From Methylonatrum kenyense (GTDB lineage Bacteria; Pseudomonadota; Gammaproteobacteria; Nitrococcales; Aquisalimonadaceae), in contig NZ_JALPKO010000004.1 in NCBI RefSeq assembly GCF_023195885.1, positions 186,001-250,000 of the forward strand: a stretch of 64,000 nucleotides of DNA, read 5' to 3'. The notes below the pieces were generated by a model. That model had not been told where the DNA came from, ran no database searches, and worked only from the letters and a program-made list of their open reading frames with translations. The translations under genes were made by a program, and so were the position numbers. Shown here one piece after another: positions 35,713 through 46,877 of the stretch (position 1 is the first letter of the stretch; each line of letters begins with the position of its first letter).

Positions 35713-36735
35713 CTACCAGCTGTAGCCAACGGTCAACAGATAGGCGGTGTCGGTGGTGGTGTTGCCGGCCGGTGGATCCCGGTCGTAATCGACATTGACC
35801 TGGGCGGTGCCGGTCATCCCCAGCACCAGCGGAAAGCGCAGCCCGGTACGGGTCAGGACCAGCAGATCCCGCGACTCTTCCAGCCCCTGGAAACCTTCCT
35901 GATTGTGGAAGAAGCGCAGTCGGCTACCGAGCAGGCGTTCCTGGTAGTCCACTGCCCAGCGGCCTGCGGCGCGACTCTCGTTGCTGGCCTCGCGAAACTC
36001 CTCGTTGACGTAGGAGAGGCCGAGTTCGGCGGACAGCACCCGTTGCGGCGTGTCGAAGAACTGATAACCGAGACCGGCACCGACGATGGTCCGCAGTTTC
36101 AGATCACGAAAGCGATCGGTGGCCAGGCTCAGGTTGCTGTTGAGGTATAGCCGTTTGCTGACGAAGTGGTCGTACCGCATGCCGCCGCGCGCGCTTTCGC
36201 GCGACAGATCGCCATCTTCCTTGGCGCGGGCGCCCTCGGCGAACAGGCGCAGACGATTGACATCGGTGCGTGCCTCGAAATCAGCGTTGATGTTGTAGGC
36301 CTCGGTGCGCGTGTTGCCGCGGGTCAGGCTGCCGCCGAACGCGATATTGCCGCTGGTGCGCACGGCCGGTGTCGGACTGGTATTGGCGCCCTCGATGGCG
36401 CTGAATTCGACGCTGGCGGGTTCTGCCAATTGGCCACTCATGAGTCGCAGCCGGCCGTCATCGCTTTCCACCGCCTGGCCCACGAGCTTGCTGCCGTCCT
36501 CAAGCCGGACGTAAAGGGTGCGGTCGGTTTCCAGGCCGACCACGCGATCCCAGCGGATATTCACCGAGTCGCTTGCCTGCTCCGGGCGAAATTCCACGGT
36601 GCTGCCATCGGCCTTGATGAACGTGCCGGTGATCCGGTCGCCGTTGTCCAGGACAAGGACATCGGCCGAGACCTTGCCTACCGATGCCAGCAAGAGCAGC
36701 AGCATCAGGCTCTGCAGAATGTGGCGTTGCTTCAT
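35713..36735 (-). CDS. DUF481 outer-membrane protein (YdiY-like)
   Basis: 340 residues. A signal peptide (about 1-24, ending KVSA) is followed by an SH3-like N-terminal part (DVLVLDNGDRITGTFIKADG). From about 120 there is a beta-barrel with GNIAFGGSLTRGNTRTEAYN, the DUF481 signature of salt-induced outer-membrane proteins, ending LTVGYSW with an aromatic residue. The GAGGAAACCGC ribosome binding site is good. It sits in reverse orientation between DUF2066 and hda, which are usually closer together. Confidence 0.85.
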   Translation of the reverse strand: MKQRHILQSLMLLLLLASVGKVSADVLVLDNGDRITGTFIKADGSTVEFRPEQASDSVNIRWDRVVGLETDRTLYVRLEDGSKLVGQAVESDDGRLRLMSGQLAEPASVEFSAIEGANTSPTPAVRTSGNIAFGGSLTRGNTRTEAYNINADFEARTDVNRLRLFAEGARAKEDGDLSRESARGGMRYDHFVSKRLYLNSNLSLATDRFRDLKLRTIVGAGLGYQFFDTPQRVLSAELGLSYVNEEFREASNESRAAGRWAVDYQERLLGSRLRFFHNQEGFQGLEESRDLLVLTRTGLRFPLVLGMTGTAQVNVDYDRDPPAGNTTTDTAYLLTVGYSW

Positions 36736-36926
36736 GCGGTTTCCTCGTTTTGTCGATGGTTTATGGTCAGACGCGCATGGCCGAGATGACAATTTCGAAA
36801 GCAAATCGTTTGCTATGCCGCGCGAAATTCGGCGGAGGAGGGTAGCAGATTTGGCCTGCGCCGGGCATGACGGCCGCCGGCGCGCCGGTTACACTCCGAC
36901 GCAACGCCCCCGCCCGGATACCCTGC

Positions 36927-37612
36927 ATGCCCTCGTCCAACGCGGATCAACTACGCCAACTTGCCCTCAGAATCGGCTGGGAGCCGGAAGCCACGCTTGA
37001 GCAGTTCGTTGCTGGCGCGAATTCGGATGCGCTGGCCGCGTTGCGGGGTGAACTTGGTTCGGACAGCGAGTCGCTGGTGATCTATGGCGCCGCCGGCACC
37101 GGCAAGACGCACCTTCTGCAGGCCGCTTGCCGGGAACTGGCCGGCGGCACCAGCAGCTATGTGCCGCTCGCTGCGGCCAGCGAACTGTCGCCGGCGTTGC
37201 TGGAGGGACTGGATGCCATGACGCTGGTCGCGCTGGATGATCTGCAGGCAATCGCCGGCCACGGTGCTTGGGAAGAGGCGGTATTCCACCTGTTTAACGG
37301 CATCAGGGCGCGCGGCGGTCGCCTGGTGTTGGCCGCCCGGCAAGCACCTTCGGCGCTCGGTCTGCTGATGCCGGATCTGACGTCCCGCCTGCAATGGGGG
37401 CTGGTCTACCGGCTGCAGCCTCTTGATGAAGACGCCCTGCTTGCGGCCCTGCAGAACCGGGCGCGGCAGCGTGGCCTGGAGTTGCCGAGCGAAGTCGGCC
37501 GCTTCCTGTTGAACCGGTTTCCACGTGATTGTCACAGCCTGTTCGGCCTCCTGGAGACGCTGGATCGGGCCGCACTCGCAGCGCAGAGGCGGCTGACCAT
37601 TCCGTTTGTCCG

Positions 37613-37634
<22 letters not shown>
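36927..37634 (+). CDS. hda: DnaA regulatory inactivator Hda
   Basis: 235 residues, AAA+ protein related to the ATPase part of DnaA. With the DNA-loaded beta clamp it stimulates ATP hydrolysis by DnaA after initiation (RIDA). The clamp-binding motif is visible near the N-terminus, QLALRI (11-16). Walker A is GAAGTGKTH (54-62) and Walker B is LVALDDLQAI. It lacks the DNA-binding domain of DnaA. ATG 36927 has no clear ribosome binding site. The 3' end overlaps the convergent DUF2069 gene by 22 bp. Confidence 0.92.
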
Positions 37635-38936
<1,302 letters not shown>

Positions 38937-38950
38937 TGCACCTCGGCTTA

Positions 38951-39273
38951 CGGAAACGCTGAATTATTCGCACGCCTGCGTAGGAGTCCGCATTTTTTCC
39001 GAGGCAAGGCGCGCTGCGCAGCGCCGCAGTCATTCTGCGGTCAAGCAGCGCAACGCAGCAATCGGGAAAAATGCGGCCCTACCGGAGGCAAGCATGCGCC
39101 GTCGCACGCCGCCGCGTGACCGTCGGATTCGCTTGCCTGTGGCCCGGCCGGTTTTGGCCCCTGGCTGTGTTGCGTCACCGGCCCGGTAGCTCAAACTACC
39201 GAACCGGCACCGCGCCTTGCCAGATGACCAAAACCGGCCTCGGGCGCAGACGCGGGAATAAATCAGCGTTTTC
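38951..39273. mobile_element. MITE-like element with terminal inverted repeats
   Basis: About 323 bp with no gene. Its ends are imperfect inverted repeats: left GGAAACGCTGAATTATTCGC (38952 on) and right, read inverted, GAAAACGCTGATTTATTCCC. TTA flanks both sides (38948-38950 and 39274-39276), a possible 3-bp target duplication. Inside is an 89-bp imperfect palindrome (38988-39076). The right half (39148-39216) has a relative at 4391-4460. It fills most of the 382-bp gap between arsC and the acylphosphatase gene. Confidence 0.6.
38988..39076. repeat. 89-bp imperfect palindrome inside the MITE-like element
   Basis: Left arm starts CCGCATTTTTTCCGAGGCAA and right arm ends CAATCGGGAAAAATGCGG; the arms pair over about 42 bp around a TCATT centre, with several mismatches. 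As RNA this would be a long hairpin. The sequence type is common in intergenic regions of GC-rich gammaproteobacteria, as far as I recall. Confidence 0.7.
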
Positions 39274-39318
39274 TTAGAAGCCGCCATTCTGAAGTTTTTT
39301 GTCGCCGGGTCCAGATCG

Positions 39319-39591
39319 ATGCGTGTTCAATGCCGCCGATTCCTCATTTCAGGCCGCGTCCAGGGCGTCTGGTTCCGAGCCGGCACCCGCGAGCAGGCTG
39401 TGTCGCTGGGGCTTGATGGTGTGGCCCGCAACCTGGATGACGGCCGCGTGGAAGTGACGGCTTTCGGACCGGCCGAGGCGCTGGAGCAATTACACGACTG
39501 GTTGCAGCGTGGAACATCCCAGGCCCGGGTCGAGGAGGTTCGTGAGGTTTCGGCACCATCGCAACCTGAAAAGGGCTTTCGGATCGCCTGA
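39319..39591 (+). CDS. acyP: Acylphosphatase
   Basis: 90 residues. It hydrolyses acyl phosphates such as carbamoyl phosphate. Catalytic residues are in place: Arg20 (VQGVWFRAGTREQA) and Asn38 (GVARNLDDGRVEV). Full family length. ATG 39319 begins 46 bp after the MITE-like element and has no clear ribosome binding site, so its promoter may lie within the element. Confidence 0.95.
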   Translation: MRVQCRRFLISGRVQGVWFRAGTREQAVSLGLDGVARNLDDGRVEVTAFGPAEALEQLHDWLQRGTSQARVEEVREVSAPSQPEKGFRIA

Positions 39592-39769
39592 CAGGCCAAC
39601 CGGGGTAACCGGGACGGTATGGTCTTTACCGGCGTGGCGATCCGTGGAACCATAACGCCCTGAAAATTTCGTATCGACTTGCTCCCAAGGCTTGCGAGTC
39701 AATAAGCCGGTCTAGGCCAGTGCTGCGGCCTGACTCGGCCTGATACCAACGCAGCAGCGAGAGAACGTG

Positions 39770-40096
39770 ATGAGACTGAAGAGTATCGTATTGGCGTCAA
39801 TCTCAGGCGCTCTACTGGCTTCCGGTGCACTCCAGGCCGAGGAGGGAGATGCGGTCCGTGGCGAAAGCCTCGCCTGGTCCTGCATGGGCTGTCATGCCGT
39901 GGAGTCGGCGCGCAACAGCTACCCGTCCTACCGCGTGCCGATGCTCGGCGGTCAGAACGAGCTGTATCTGTACCAGTCATTGGTGGCCTACAGGGAAGGC
40001 CAGCGCGAACACGCGACGATGCAGGCGCAGGTTCGCAGCCTCTCCGATCAGGATCTGCGCGATCTTGCCGCCTACTTTGCCGGCGACGACGACTGA
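39770..40096 (+). CDS. Small c-type cytochrome (c4/c5-like), copy 1
   Basis: 108 residues. A signal peptide (about 1-23, ending ALQA) is followed by one haem site, Cys38-Met-Gly-Cys41-His42. Met84 in HATMQAQ is the likely second iron ligand and the chain ends SLSDQDLRDLAAYFAG. It is a periplasmic electron carrier. It is paralogous to the next gene, 27 bp downstream, and both probably share one transcript. ATG 39770 is preferred to a GTG one codon earlier. Confidence 0.9.
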   Translation: MRLKSIVLASISGALLASGALQAEEGDAVRGESLAWSCMGCHAVESARNSYPSYRVPMLGGQNELYLYQSLVAYREGQREHATMQAQVRSLSDQDLRDLAAYFAGDDD

Positions 40097-40123
40097 TCGG
40101 GCCGCTTAGCCGAGAGATTGATC

Positions 40124-40471
40124 ATGATGAAACTTTCTACTGCAATGTTGGCGCTGGCCGGCCTGTGCATGGCCGGGAGCGCGGCCGCGATCGAGCGCGG
40201 CGATATCGAACGTGGTGAAGACCTGTCGCTGGCCTGCATGGCCTGCCACTCGGCGGATGCCACCAACAACAACCCGGAATGGCCCCGGCTCTACGGCCAG
40301 CATGGTGAATACCTGCTGCAGGCGCTCCGCGACTACAAGACCGGGAGCCGTGACAACGCGATCATGCAGCAGCAGGTGGACCACCTGTCGGACCAGGATC
40401 TGAGGGATCTCGCTGCCTACTTCTCGAAGCGGGAAGGGCAGCTTTATACCAACCGTCCGCCTCGCCGGTAA
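40124..40471 (+). CDS. Small c-type cytochrome (c4/c5-like), copy 2
   Basis: 115 residues. A signal peptide (about 1-22) and a single CMACH haem site (Cys38, Cys41, His42); Met81 in AIMQQQV is the likely axial ligand. HLSDQDLRDLAAYFSKREG matches copy 1 closely, so the pair arose by tandem duplication and now resembles the two halves of a dihaem cytochrome c4 on separate chains. GAGAG precedes ATG 40124. Partner enzymes are unknown. Confidence 0.9.
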   Translation: MMKLSTAMLALAGLCMAGSAAAIERGDIERGEDLSLACMACHSADATNNNPEWPRLYGQHGEYLLQALRDYKTGSRDNAIMQQQVDHLSDQDLRDLAAYFSKREGQLYTNRPPRR

Positions 40472-40486
40472 TCAACGCTGTCCAGT

Positions 40487-41353
40487 TCACAGATTGGGGC
40501 CGGCGTGGCCCTGGTCTAGCATGGCCCGGTAGCCGGCGCGAAAATCCGGATAGCGGAAGCTGAACCCGGAGCCTCGCAGGCGGCGATTGCAGCAACGCTT
40601 GTTGCTGCCCCTTTGATCGCCGGGTGCTCCGCACTGTCGCGGCAGGCGCGGGAGCCCCATCTCGTCCGCAAGCCAATCCAGCACTTCATGCATCGGTGAC
40701 GGCCTGTCGTCGACACCAAGGTAGATCGGCGCCGCTTGGGGCAGTGTGAGCAGATGGTCCAGCACCGCGATGCAATCGCTCTGGTGAATGCGGTTGGTGT
40801 ACGTGGGGGGGTCGGCCACTACCGGCCGGCCTTCGCGTACGCGTTTCAGCAGCCGTTCCCGCCCCAGCCCGTAAATCCCGCCCAGCCGCAGGATCACGCC
40901 CCGGTCTCCCAGGGGACGCAACAATGACTCTGCCTGCAGCAGCCGTCGGCCGGAAAAGGCCTGCGGTTGCGTCGCGCTGGTCTCGTCCACCCACGCCCCG
41001 CCGGTATCCCCATAGACCGAGGTGCTGGACACGAATATCACCCGGGCCGGGCTTTGACCGGCGTTTTCCAGCGACTGCAGCAGATTGCCGAATCCACGGA
41101 CGTAGGCCTGTTCATAGGCGGCATCGGTAAAGGTGCCGGGCGTTGCCGTAAACACCACCGCGTCCAGATCCGCCGGCAGCGAAGCGCGCAGGGATGCCGG
41201 GTCCGCCAGATCCGCGCTCAGCGGTTCAATCGGCTCAGGCAACAACGATGCCTGCCGCCGCAGGCCGAAAACCCGGTCGCCAGCGGCGGCCCGACGAAGT
41301 CCGAGTTGGGTGGCAAGCTTGCCGCAGCCGGCAAGCAGAAGTCGCTGTATCAT
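40487..41353 (-). CDS. SDR-family NAD(P)-dependent epimerase/dehydratase (YeeZ-like)
   Basis: 288 residues. The nucleotide-binding loop is AGCGKLATQLGLRR (about 8-21), a variant of the GxxGxxG motif. The catalytic-type SSTSVYGDTGGAWVDE and LRLGGIYGLGRERLLKRV place it in the extended SDR family near YeeZ. Substrate is unknown. ATG 41353 is close to the divergent trmH start (31 bp), so promoters must overlap the opposite genes. Confidence 0.87.
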   Translation of the reverse strand: MIQRLLLAGCGKLATQLGLRRAAAGDRVFGLRRQASLLPEPIEPLSADLADPASLRASLPADLDAVVFTATPGTFTDAAYEQAYVRGFGNLLQSLENAGQSPARVIFVSSTSVYGDTGGAWVDETSATQPQAFSGRRLLQAESLLRPLGDRGVILRLGGIYGLGRERLLKRVREGRPVVADPPTYTNRIHQSDCIAVLDHLLTLPQAAPIYLGVDDRPSPMHEVLDWLADEMGLPRLPRQCGAPGDQRGSNKRCCNRRLRGSGFSFRYPDFRAGYRAMLDQGHAGPNL

Positions 41354-41384
41354 GCGTGTCGCGTCTCAATTGCGGGAAGGTGGG

Positions 41385-42062
41385 ATGGTGAGTCGGGAAC
41401 GACTGTGCAGGATGCAGGCGGTGCTGGATCACCGTCAGCCCGACATGACCGTGATCATGGCGGGGGTCCACAAGGAACACAATGTTTCCGCGGTGCTGCG
41501 TACCGCTGATGCGGTCGGTGTGTTGGAGGTCCATGGCTTCGGCACGCAGTCGGTACCGGCACTCAAGCGCACGGCGCATGCCGGCGTCGGGCAGCGGGTC
41601 CGGCTGCATCACAACCCGCGGATTGCAGACGGTTGCCGCAGCCTTCGGCAGGCAGGCCTGCGCATCGTCGCCACGGCGCTGGCGCCCGGGGCCCGGGATT
41701 TCCGCGAACTCGACTACACGCGGCCGTTCGCCTTGATGCTCGGGGCCGAGCTGGAGGGGGTCCCGGACGAAGGCCTGGCGCAGGCGGACGAGGTGGTCAC
41801 CATTCCGATGCTGGGCCTGACCGACTCGCTGAATGTCTCGGTGGCGGCCGCAGTCATTCTTTACGAGGCACAGCGTCAGCGGCTTCAGGCCGGGCTGTTT
41901 GATTGCCGACGGCTGGATTCGGCGACCTGCGAGCGCCTGTTGTTCGAATGGCTGCACCCGCGCATGGCGCGGCTCTGTCTGCGGCGCGGGTACTCCTATC
42001 CAGCACTGGATGCCGATGGCGATTTGCTGCATGCGCCCGGGCAGCCGGCGCCGCAGGAATAG
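41385..42062 (+). CDS. trmH: tRNA (guanosine(18)-2'-O)-methyltransferase TrmH
   Basis: 225 residues, SpoU class. It methylates G18 in the D-loop. Signatures are VIMAGVHKEHNVSAVLRTAD, FALMLGAELEGVPDEGL and IPMLGLTDSLNVSVAAAVIL, which form the SPOUT knot. ATG 41385 is chosen over ATG 41352 because GGGAAGGTGGG precedes it and the family begins there. Length is close to E. coli TrmH (229). Confidence 0.95.
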   Translation: MVSRERLCRMQAVLDHRQPDMTVIMAGVHKEHNVSAVLRTADAVGVLEVHGFGTQSVPALKRTAHAGVGQRVRLHHNPRIADGCRSLRQAGLRIVATALAPGARDFRELDYTRPFALMLGAELEGVPDEGLAQADEVVTIPMLGLTDSLNVSVAAAVILYEAQRQRLQAGLFDCRRLDSATCERLLFEWLHPRMARLCLRRGYSYPALDADGDLLHAPGQPAPQE

Positions 42063-42084
42063 GCGACAGCCTGGCGTCGGCTGA

Positions 42085-42663
42085 TCAGGGATGCCAGCGT
42101 TCGGCCAGGGACTGGTACACCCGATCTGGATACCAGGTTTGCCCCAGGCTGCCGTTATAGCGGGCGAGGGCGCGGGTCAGGTTGCCGTTTTCCAGGTCCA
42201 GGTAATGTCGGAGGATGGTGCAACCGAAGCGTAGATTGGTGCGCACACGGAACAGGTTGTCGGTGCCATTGCCCAGAGTTTCCAGCCAGAAGGGCATCAC
42301 CTGCATCAGCCCCCTGGCGCCGGCATGGGATAACGCGAAGCGGTCGAAATTGCTTTCCACCTCGATTACCGCGAGTACCAGCTCCGGTTCCAGGTTCGCC
42401 AATCGCGCCTCCTGGTAGAGCGCCTGCAGCATGGCTTCGCGGTAATCGGACTCGGGGACCCTGTTGCGCAGACGCTCCGACATCTCGGCCAGCCATTCGG
42501 CATCGGGCTGCCGGTGATCGCCGCCGTCGCGACTGGCCGCAATGATATCCCGCATCGCCTGGTAGAGACGCTCGCTGGTCTGCTGCTGCGCCGAATAGGC
42601 CGTCGCCGACCCCGGGAGCAGGATGCCGAGCAGCAGAACGACCAGGCAGATTCGGGGATTCAT
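42085..42663 (-). CDS. Lytic transglycosylase (SLT family, short)
   Basis: 192 residues with a signal peptide (about 1-22). The SLT domain has catalytic Glu103 ([12 protein letters not shown]), [16 protein letters not shown] and [20 protein letters not shown]. It cleaves peptidoglycan glycans in the periplasm. ATG 42663 overlaps the proS stop by 4 bp (ATGA) and follows it in the same operon, an arrangement I recall from other gammaproteobacteria. Confidence 0.92.
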   Translation of the reverse strand: MNPRICLVVLLLGILLPGSATAYSAQQQTSERLYQAMRDIIAASRDGGDHRQPDAEWLAEMSERLRNRVPESDYREAMLQALYQEARLANLEPELVLAVIEVESNFDRFALSHAGARGLMQVMPFWLETLGNGTDNLFRVRTNLRFGCTILRHYLDLENGNLTRALARYNGSLGQTWYPDRVYQSLAERWHP

Positions 42664-44369
42664 CGCGCAAGTCGCTCCTGAAGGCGATCCAGAACGCGTT
42701 CCAGCGGCCAGTCCTCGGATGTCTCGGCCTGACGTTGGCGATATTCAACATGGCCGTTTTCGAGGCCGCGGTCGCCGATCACGATGCGATGCGGGATGCC
42801 GATCAGCTCGATATCGGCGAATTTGACGCCGGGACGCAGGTCGCGATCATCCCAGCATGCATCAATGCCGGCCTCGCGCAATACATGGTAGAGCGTCTCC
42901 GAAGCGTCTCGTACCGCGTCCGATTTCTGCAGGTTGATTGACACGATGGCGACCTCGAACGGCGCGATCGGCGCGGGCCAGGCAATCCCCTTCTGGTCGT
43001 GATTCTGTTCGATGGCCGCAGCCACGATCCGGGACACGCCGATACCGTAGCAGCCCATCGGCATGGCCACGCTGCGACCATTTTCGTCCAGCACCGTGGC
43101 CCCCATCGCCTCGCTGTACTTGCTGCCAAGCTGGAACACATGACCCACCTCGATGCCGCGCGCGATAGCAAGCTGGCCTGTTCCATCCGGGCTGGGGTCA
43201 CCGGCGACGACGTCCCGCAGGTCAGCGATTTCCGGCAGCGGCACATCGCGATCCCAGTTGATGCCGAACAGATGCTGTTCATCCTGGTTGGCGCCTGCGG
43301 CGAAATCGGCAAGTACGGCAACGCTGCGATCCACGACGCACGGCAGCGGCAGCGCAACAGGCCCCAGCGAGCCGGCGCCGGCGCCGATGGCGGCGCGGAT
43401 TTCCGCGTCTTCCGCCATGGTCAGCGGTGCGGCCACCAATGGCAGTTTCTCCGCCTTCAGCGCGTTCAGGCCGTGGTCGCCGCGCACGATCAGCGCCACC
43501 AGCGGCTGTTCACTGCCGTGTACGATCAGCGTTTTCACGGTCCGTTCGATCGGCAGGTCGTGGTCCCGCACCAGATCATCGATGGTCTTCACGCCAGGTG
43601 TGTCGACCCGGCGCATCTCCTCTGCCGGCGCCGGCCGCGCCAGCTGCGGCGCGGCGGCTTCCGCCAACTCGACATTGGCCGCGTAGTCGCCGCTGTCGGA
43701 GAATGCGATCGCGTCCTCACCCGAATCCGCCAGCACATGGAATTCATGCGAGGCGGTGCCGCCGATGCTGCCGGTATCGGCATGCACGGCGCGGAAGTGC
43801 AGTCCGGTCCGCTCGAAAATGCGGGTGTAGGTATCGAACATCACCTGATAGGTCCGCGCCAGGCAATCCGCATCCAGATGGAACGAGTAGGCGTCCTTCA
43901 TCAGGAATTCGCGGGCGCGCATGACGCCAAACCGCGGTCGTACCTCGTCCCGGAACTTGGTCTGAATCTGGTAGAAATTGACCGGCAGCTGCTTGTAGCT
44001 GCGCAGTTCGCGTCGTGCCAGATCGGTGATCACCTCTTCATGGGTGGGGCCAAGGCAGAAATCCCGCTCGTGCCGGTCCTGCATTCGCAGCAACTCGGGA
44101 CCGAACTGCTCCCAGCGCCCTGACTCCTGCCACAGTTCCGCGGGTTGCACCCCGGGCATCAGCAATTCCACCGCACCGCTGCGATCCATCTCCTCGCGGA
44201 CGATGGCCTCGACCTTGCGCAATACCCGCAGCCCCAGCGGCATCCAGGTGTAAAGGCCCGATGCGAGGCGCCGGATCATACCGGCCCGCAGCATGAGTTG
44301 GTGGCTGATGATCTCTGCGTCGGCGGGTGTCTCCTTGGTCGTGGCGAGCGGGAAACGGGACAATCGCAT
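42660..44369 (-). CDS. proS: Prolyl-tRNA synthetase
   Basis: 569 residues, bacterial-type class II synthetase with inserted editing domain (about 220-405) that clears Ala-tRNAPro. Signatures are [20 protein letters not shown], the motif 2 region [40 protein letters not shown] (motif 3) and the C-terminal anticodon-binding domain. Length matches E. coli (572). Followed with 4-bp overlap by a lytic transglycosylase. Confidence 0.97.
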   Translation of the reverse strand: MRLSRFPLATTKETPADAEIISHQLMLRAGMIRRLASGLYTWMPLGLRVLRKVEAIVREEMDRSGAVELLMPGVQPAELWQESGRWEQFGPELLRMQDRHERDFCLGPTHEEVITDLARRELRSYKQLPVNFYQIQTKFRDEVRPRFGVMRAREFLMKDAYSFHLDADCLARTYQVMFDTYTRIFERTGLHFRAVHADTGSIGGTASHEFHVLADSGEDAIAFSDSGDYAANVELAEAAAPQLARPAPAEEMRRVDTPGVKTIDDLVRDHDLPIERTVKTLIVHGSEQPLVALIVRGDHGLNALKAEKLPLVAAPLTMAEDAEIRAAIGAGAGSLGPVALPLPCVVDRSVAVLADFAAGANQDEQHLFGINWDRDVPLPEIADLRDVVAGDPSPDGTGQLAIARGIEVGHVFQLGSKYSEAMGATVLDENGRSVAMPMGCYGIGVSRIVAAAIEQNHDQKGIAWPAPIAPFEVAIVSINLQKSDAVRDASETLYHVLREAGIDACWDDRDLRPGVKFADIELIGIPHRIVIGDRGLENGHVEYRQRQAETSEDWPLERVLDRLQERLAR

Positions 44370-44428
44370 GGTTTCGGTTTTCCTTGTTGTTGCTTCTGCG
44401 CCGGGCTGAGCCTACCCGAACTGCCCGG

Positions 44429-44881
44429 TCATTCGCACCAGTCATCAATGAATGCGCGGGTCTCGGCGATCCGGCGGCTGCGCTCTTCCTCATCCAGCAC
44501 GACGACTTCATCGTCTCCCACCTGAATGCGACGCACCGCAGGGTCCTCCAGGACCGCAAGGTTTTCCTGGTAGGCCACGCAGGCTTCATCAATCTGCTGG
44601 CGGCTGGTCTGCCCGGCATCGTCAGCGGTCTCTTCCTCGGCCGCTGGCTCGGTCTCGGCTGCCTGTTCATCCGCTGCGTCATCCGGCTCGGGCTGCTCGA
44701 CGGGCCCGTCACGGGCGGGCCCGGATTCCGTTTCCAGGGGCACCGCCTCCACGCCCTCGGGCGGCAACTGGCCGTAATGCGTGCTGCCGTCGCTACCGGT
44801 CCACTTGTAAATGGTGGCGGCGTTGACGCTCCCGCTGACCAACAGGAGCAGAGCGGCAAGAATTGTCAGACACCTTTGCAT
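44429..44881 (-). CDS. DUF4124 exported protein
   Basis: 150 residues. A signal peptide (about 1-21, ending SVNA) is followed by the short DUF4124 domain (TIYKWTGSDGSTHYGQLPPE), a very acidic linker and a helical tail ending in Cys (AFIDDWCE), which may pair with the earlier Cys in EACVAYQENL. Members are common small periplasmic proteins of unknown role. It lies 59 bp upstream of proS on the same strand. Confidence 0.85.
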   Translation of the reverse strand: MQRCLTILAALLLLVSGSVNAATIYKWTGSDGSTHYGQLPPEGVEAVPLETESGPARDGPVEQPEPDDAADEQAAETEPAAEEETADDAGQTSRQQIDEACVAYQENLAVLEDPAVRRIQVGDDEVVVLDEEERSRRIAETRAFIDDWCE

Positions 44882-45106
44882 ACGGTGTTCCCCGGCGGTT
44901 GTGAGGTCGTTGTCGGCTATGGCCTGATTCTTGACCTCGTGGGTATTCCTGAGTAGTTTTGCAGCCTTTCGGCGATCCGTAGCACAGCATAACTCCGATG
45001 GCCGCGACGCTCGATGGCATCACGAAATCGGCACGCGCGCGCCCGGGTTGCTGATTGGGTCGCGATTCCACTGGCCCCTGGCGGGGCACCGGACGGTCTT
45101 CTCGCT

Positions 45107-45601
45107 ATGCGGCATATCATTTCCATACTCGTCGAGAACGAGTTCGGCGCGCTCTCCCGTATCGCCGGGCTGTTCACGGCCCGTGGCTACAATATCGAAT
45201 CCCTGACCGTCGCACCCACCGACGATCCGACCCTGTCGCGGATGACCCTGGTGACGGTCGGCAATGATCGGATCATCGAGCAGATCATCAAGCAACTGAA
45301 CAAGCTGCTGGACGTGGTCAAGGTCATGGACATGACCGAGGGTGCGCACATCGAGCGCGAGATGATGCTGGTGAAGGTGTCGGCCGCCACTGGCGACATG
45401 CGGGAAGAGATCAAGCGGCTGAGCGACATCTTCCGTGGCCGCATCCTCGATGTCACCGATCGGATCTATACCATCGAACTGACCGGTATCAGTAGCAAGC
45501 TGGATGCTTTTCTCGAGGCGCTGGGCCAGACCGCGATTCTCGAGGTCGTGCGCTCCGGGGTGATCGGCATCACCCGTGGCGAAAAGCACATGCGGATCTG
45601 A
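45107..45601 (+). CDS. ilvH: Acetolactate synthase regulatory (small) subunit
   Basis: 164 residues. It is the regulatory subunit that gives valine feedback control and activates the catalytic subunit. Its ACT domain is RHIISILVENEFGALSRIAG and LFTARGYNIESLTVAPTDDP, and the C-terminal domain ends LEVVRSGVIGITRGEKHMRI. Start 45107 gives the family N-terminus. Unlike the usual ilvI-ilvH-ilvC order, no large-subunit gene is upstream; the neighbour is a DUF4124 gene on the other strand. The ribosome binding site is poor. Confidence 0.95.
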   Translation: MRHIISILVENEFGALSRIAGLFTARGYNIESLTVAPTDDPTLSRMTLVTVGNDRIIEQIIKQLNKLLDVVKVMDMTEGAHIEREMMLVKVSAATGDMREEIKRLSDIFRGRILDVTDRIYTIELTGISSKLDAFLEALGQTAILEVVRSGVIGITRGEKHMRI

Positions 45602-45666
45602 GCGAAGGCTCGACGCCGTAGCGACCGCGGGCGGATCGACGCGGTCGGCAATCGTTTCATCTTTAA

Positions 45667-46734
<1,068 letters not shown>

Positions 46735-46766
46735 GTTAGCGCGGCTTCAACCAGTGTTTTCTGGAA

Positions 46767-46796
46767 GCCGCTGGCCTCTCGGCCAGCGGCTTTTTT
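46767..46796 (+). terminator. Rho-independent terminator of ilvC
   Basis: Perfect 10-bp stem GCCGCTGGCC/GGCCAGCGGC (46767-46776, 46781-46790), TCTC loop, six T. It separates ilvH-ilvC from pssA. Confidence 0.93.
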
Positions 46797-46877
46797 CATG
46801 GAGAACGACATGCCGTGGGCCGGGCTGCTGTGCTACTTTGTGCAGCCACTAGGGCAGCCTTGAAGATTGCGACAGCC

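Noticed and set aside
38988-39076. Palindrome as a transcription terminator
   Set aside because: Arms are long and imperfect and no T-run follows either side; it is internal to the MITE-like element.
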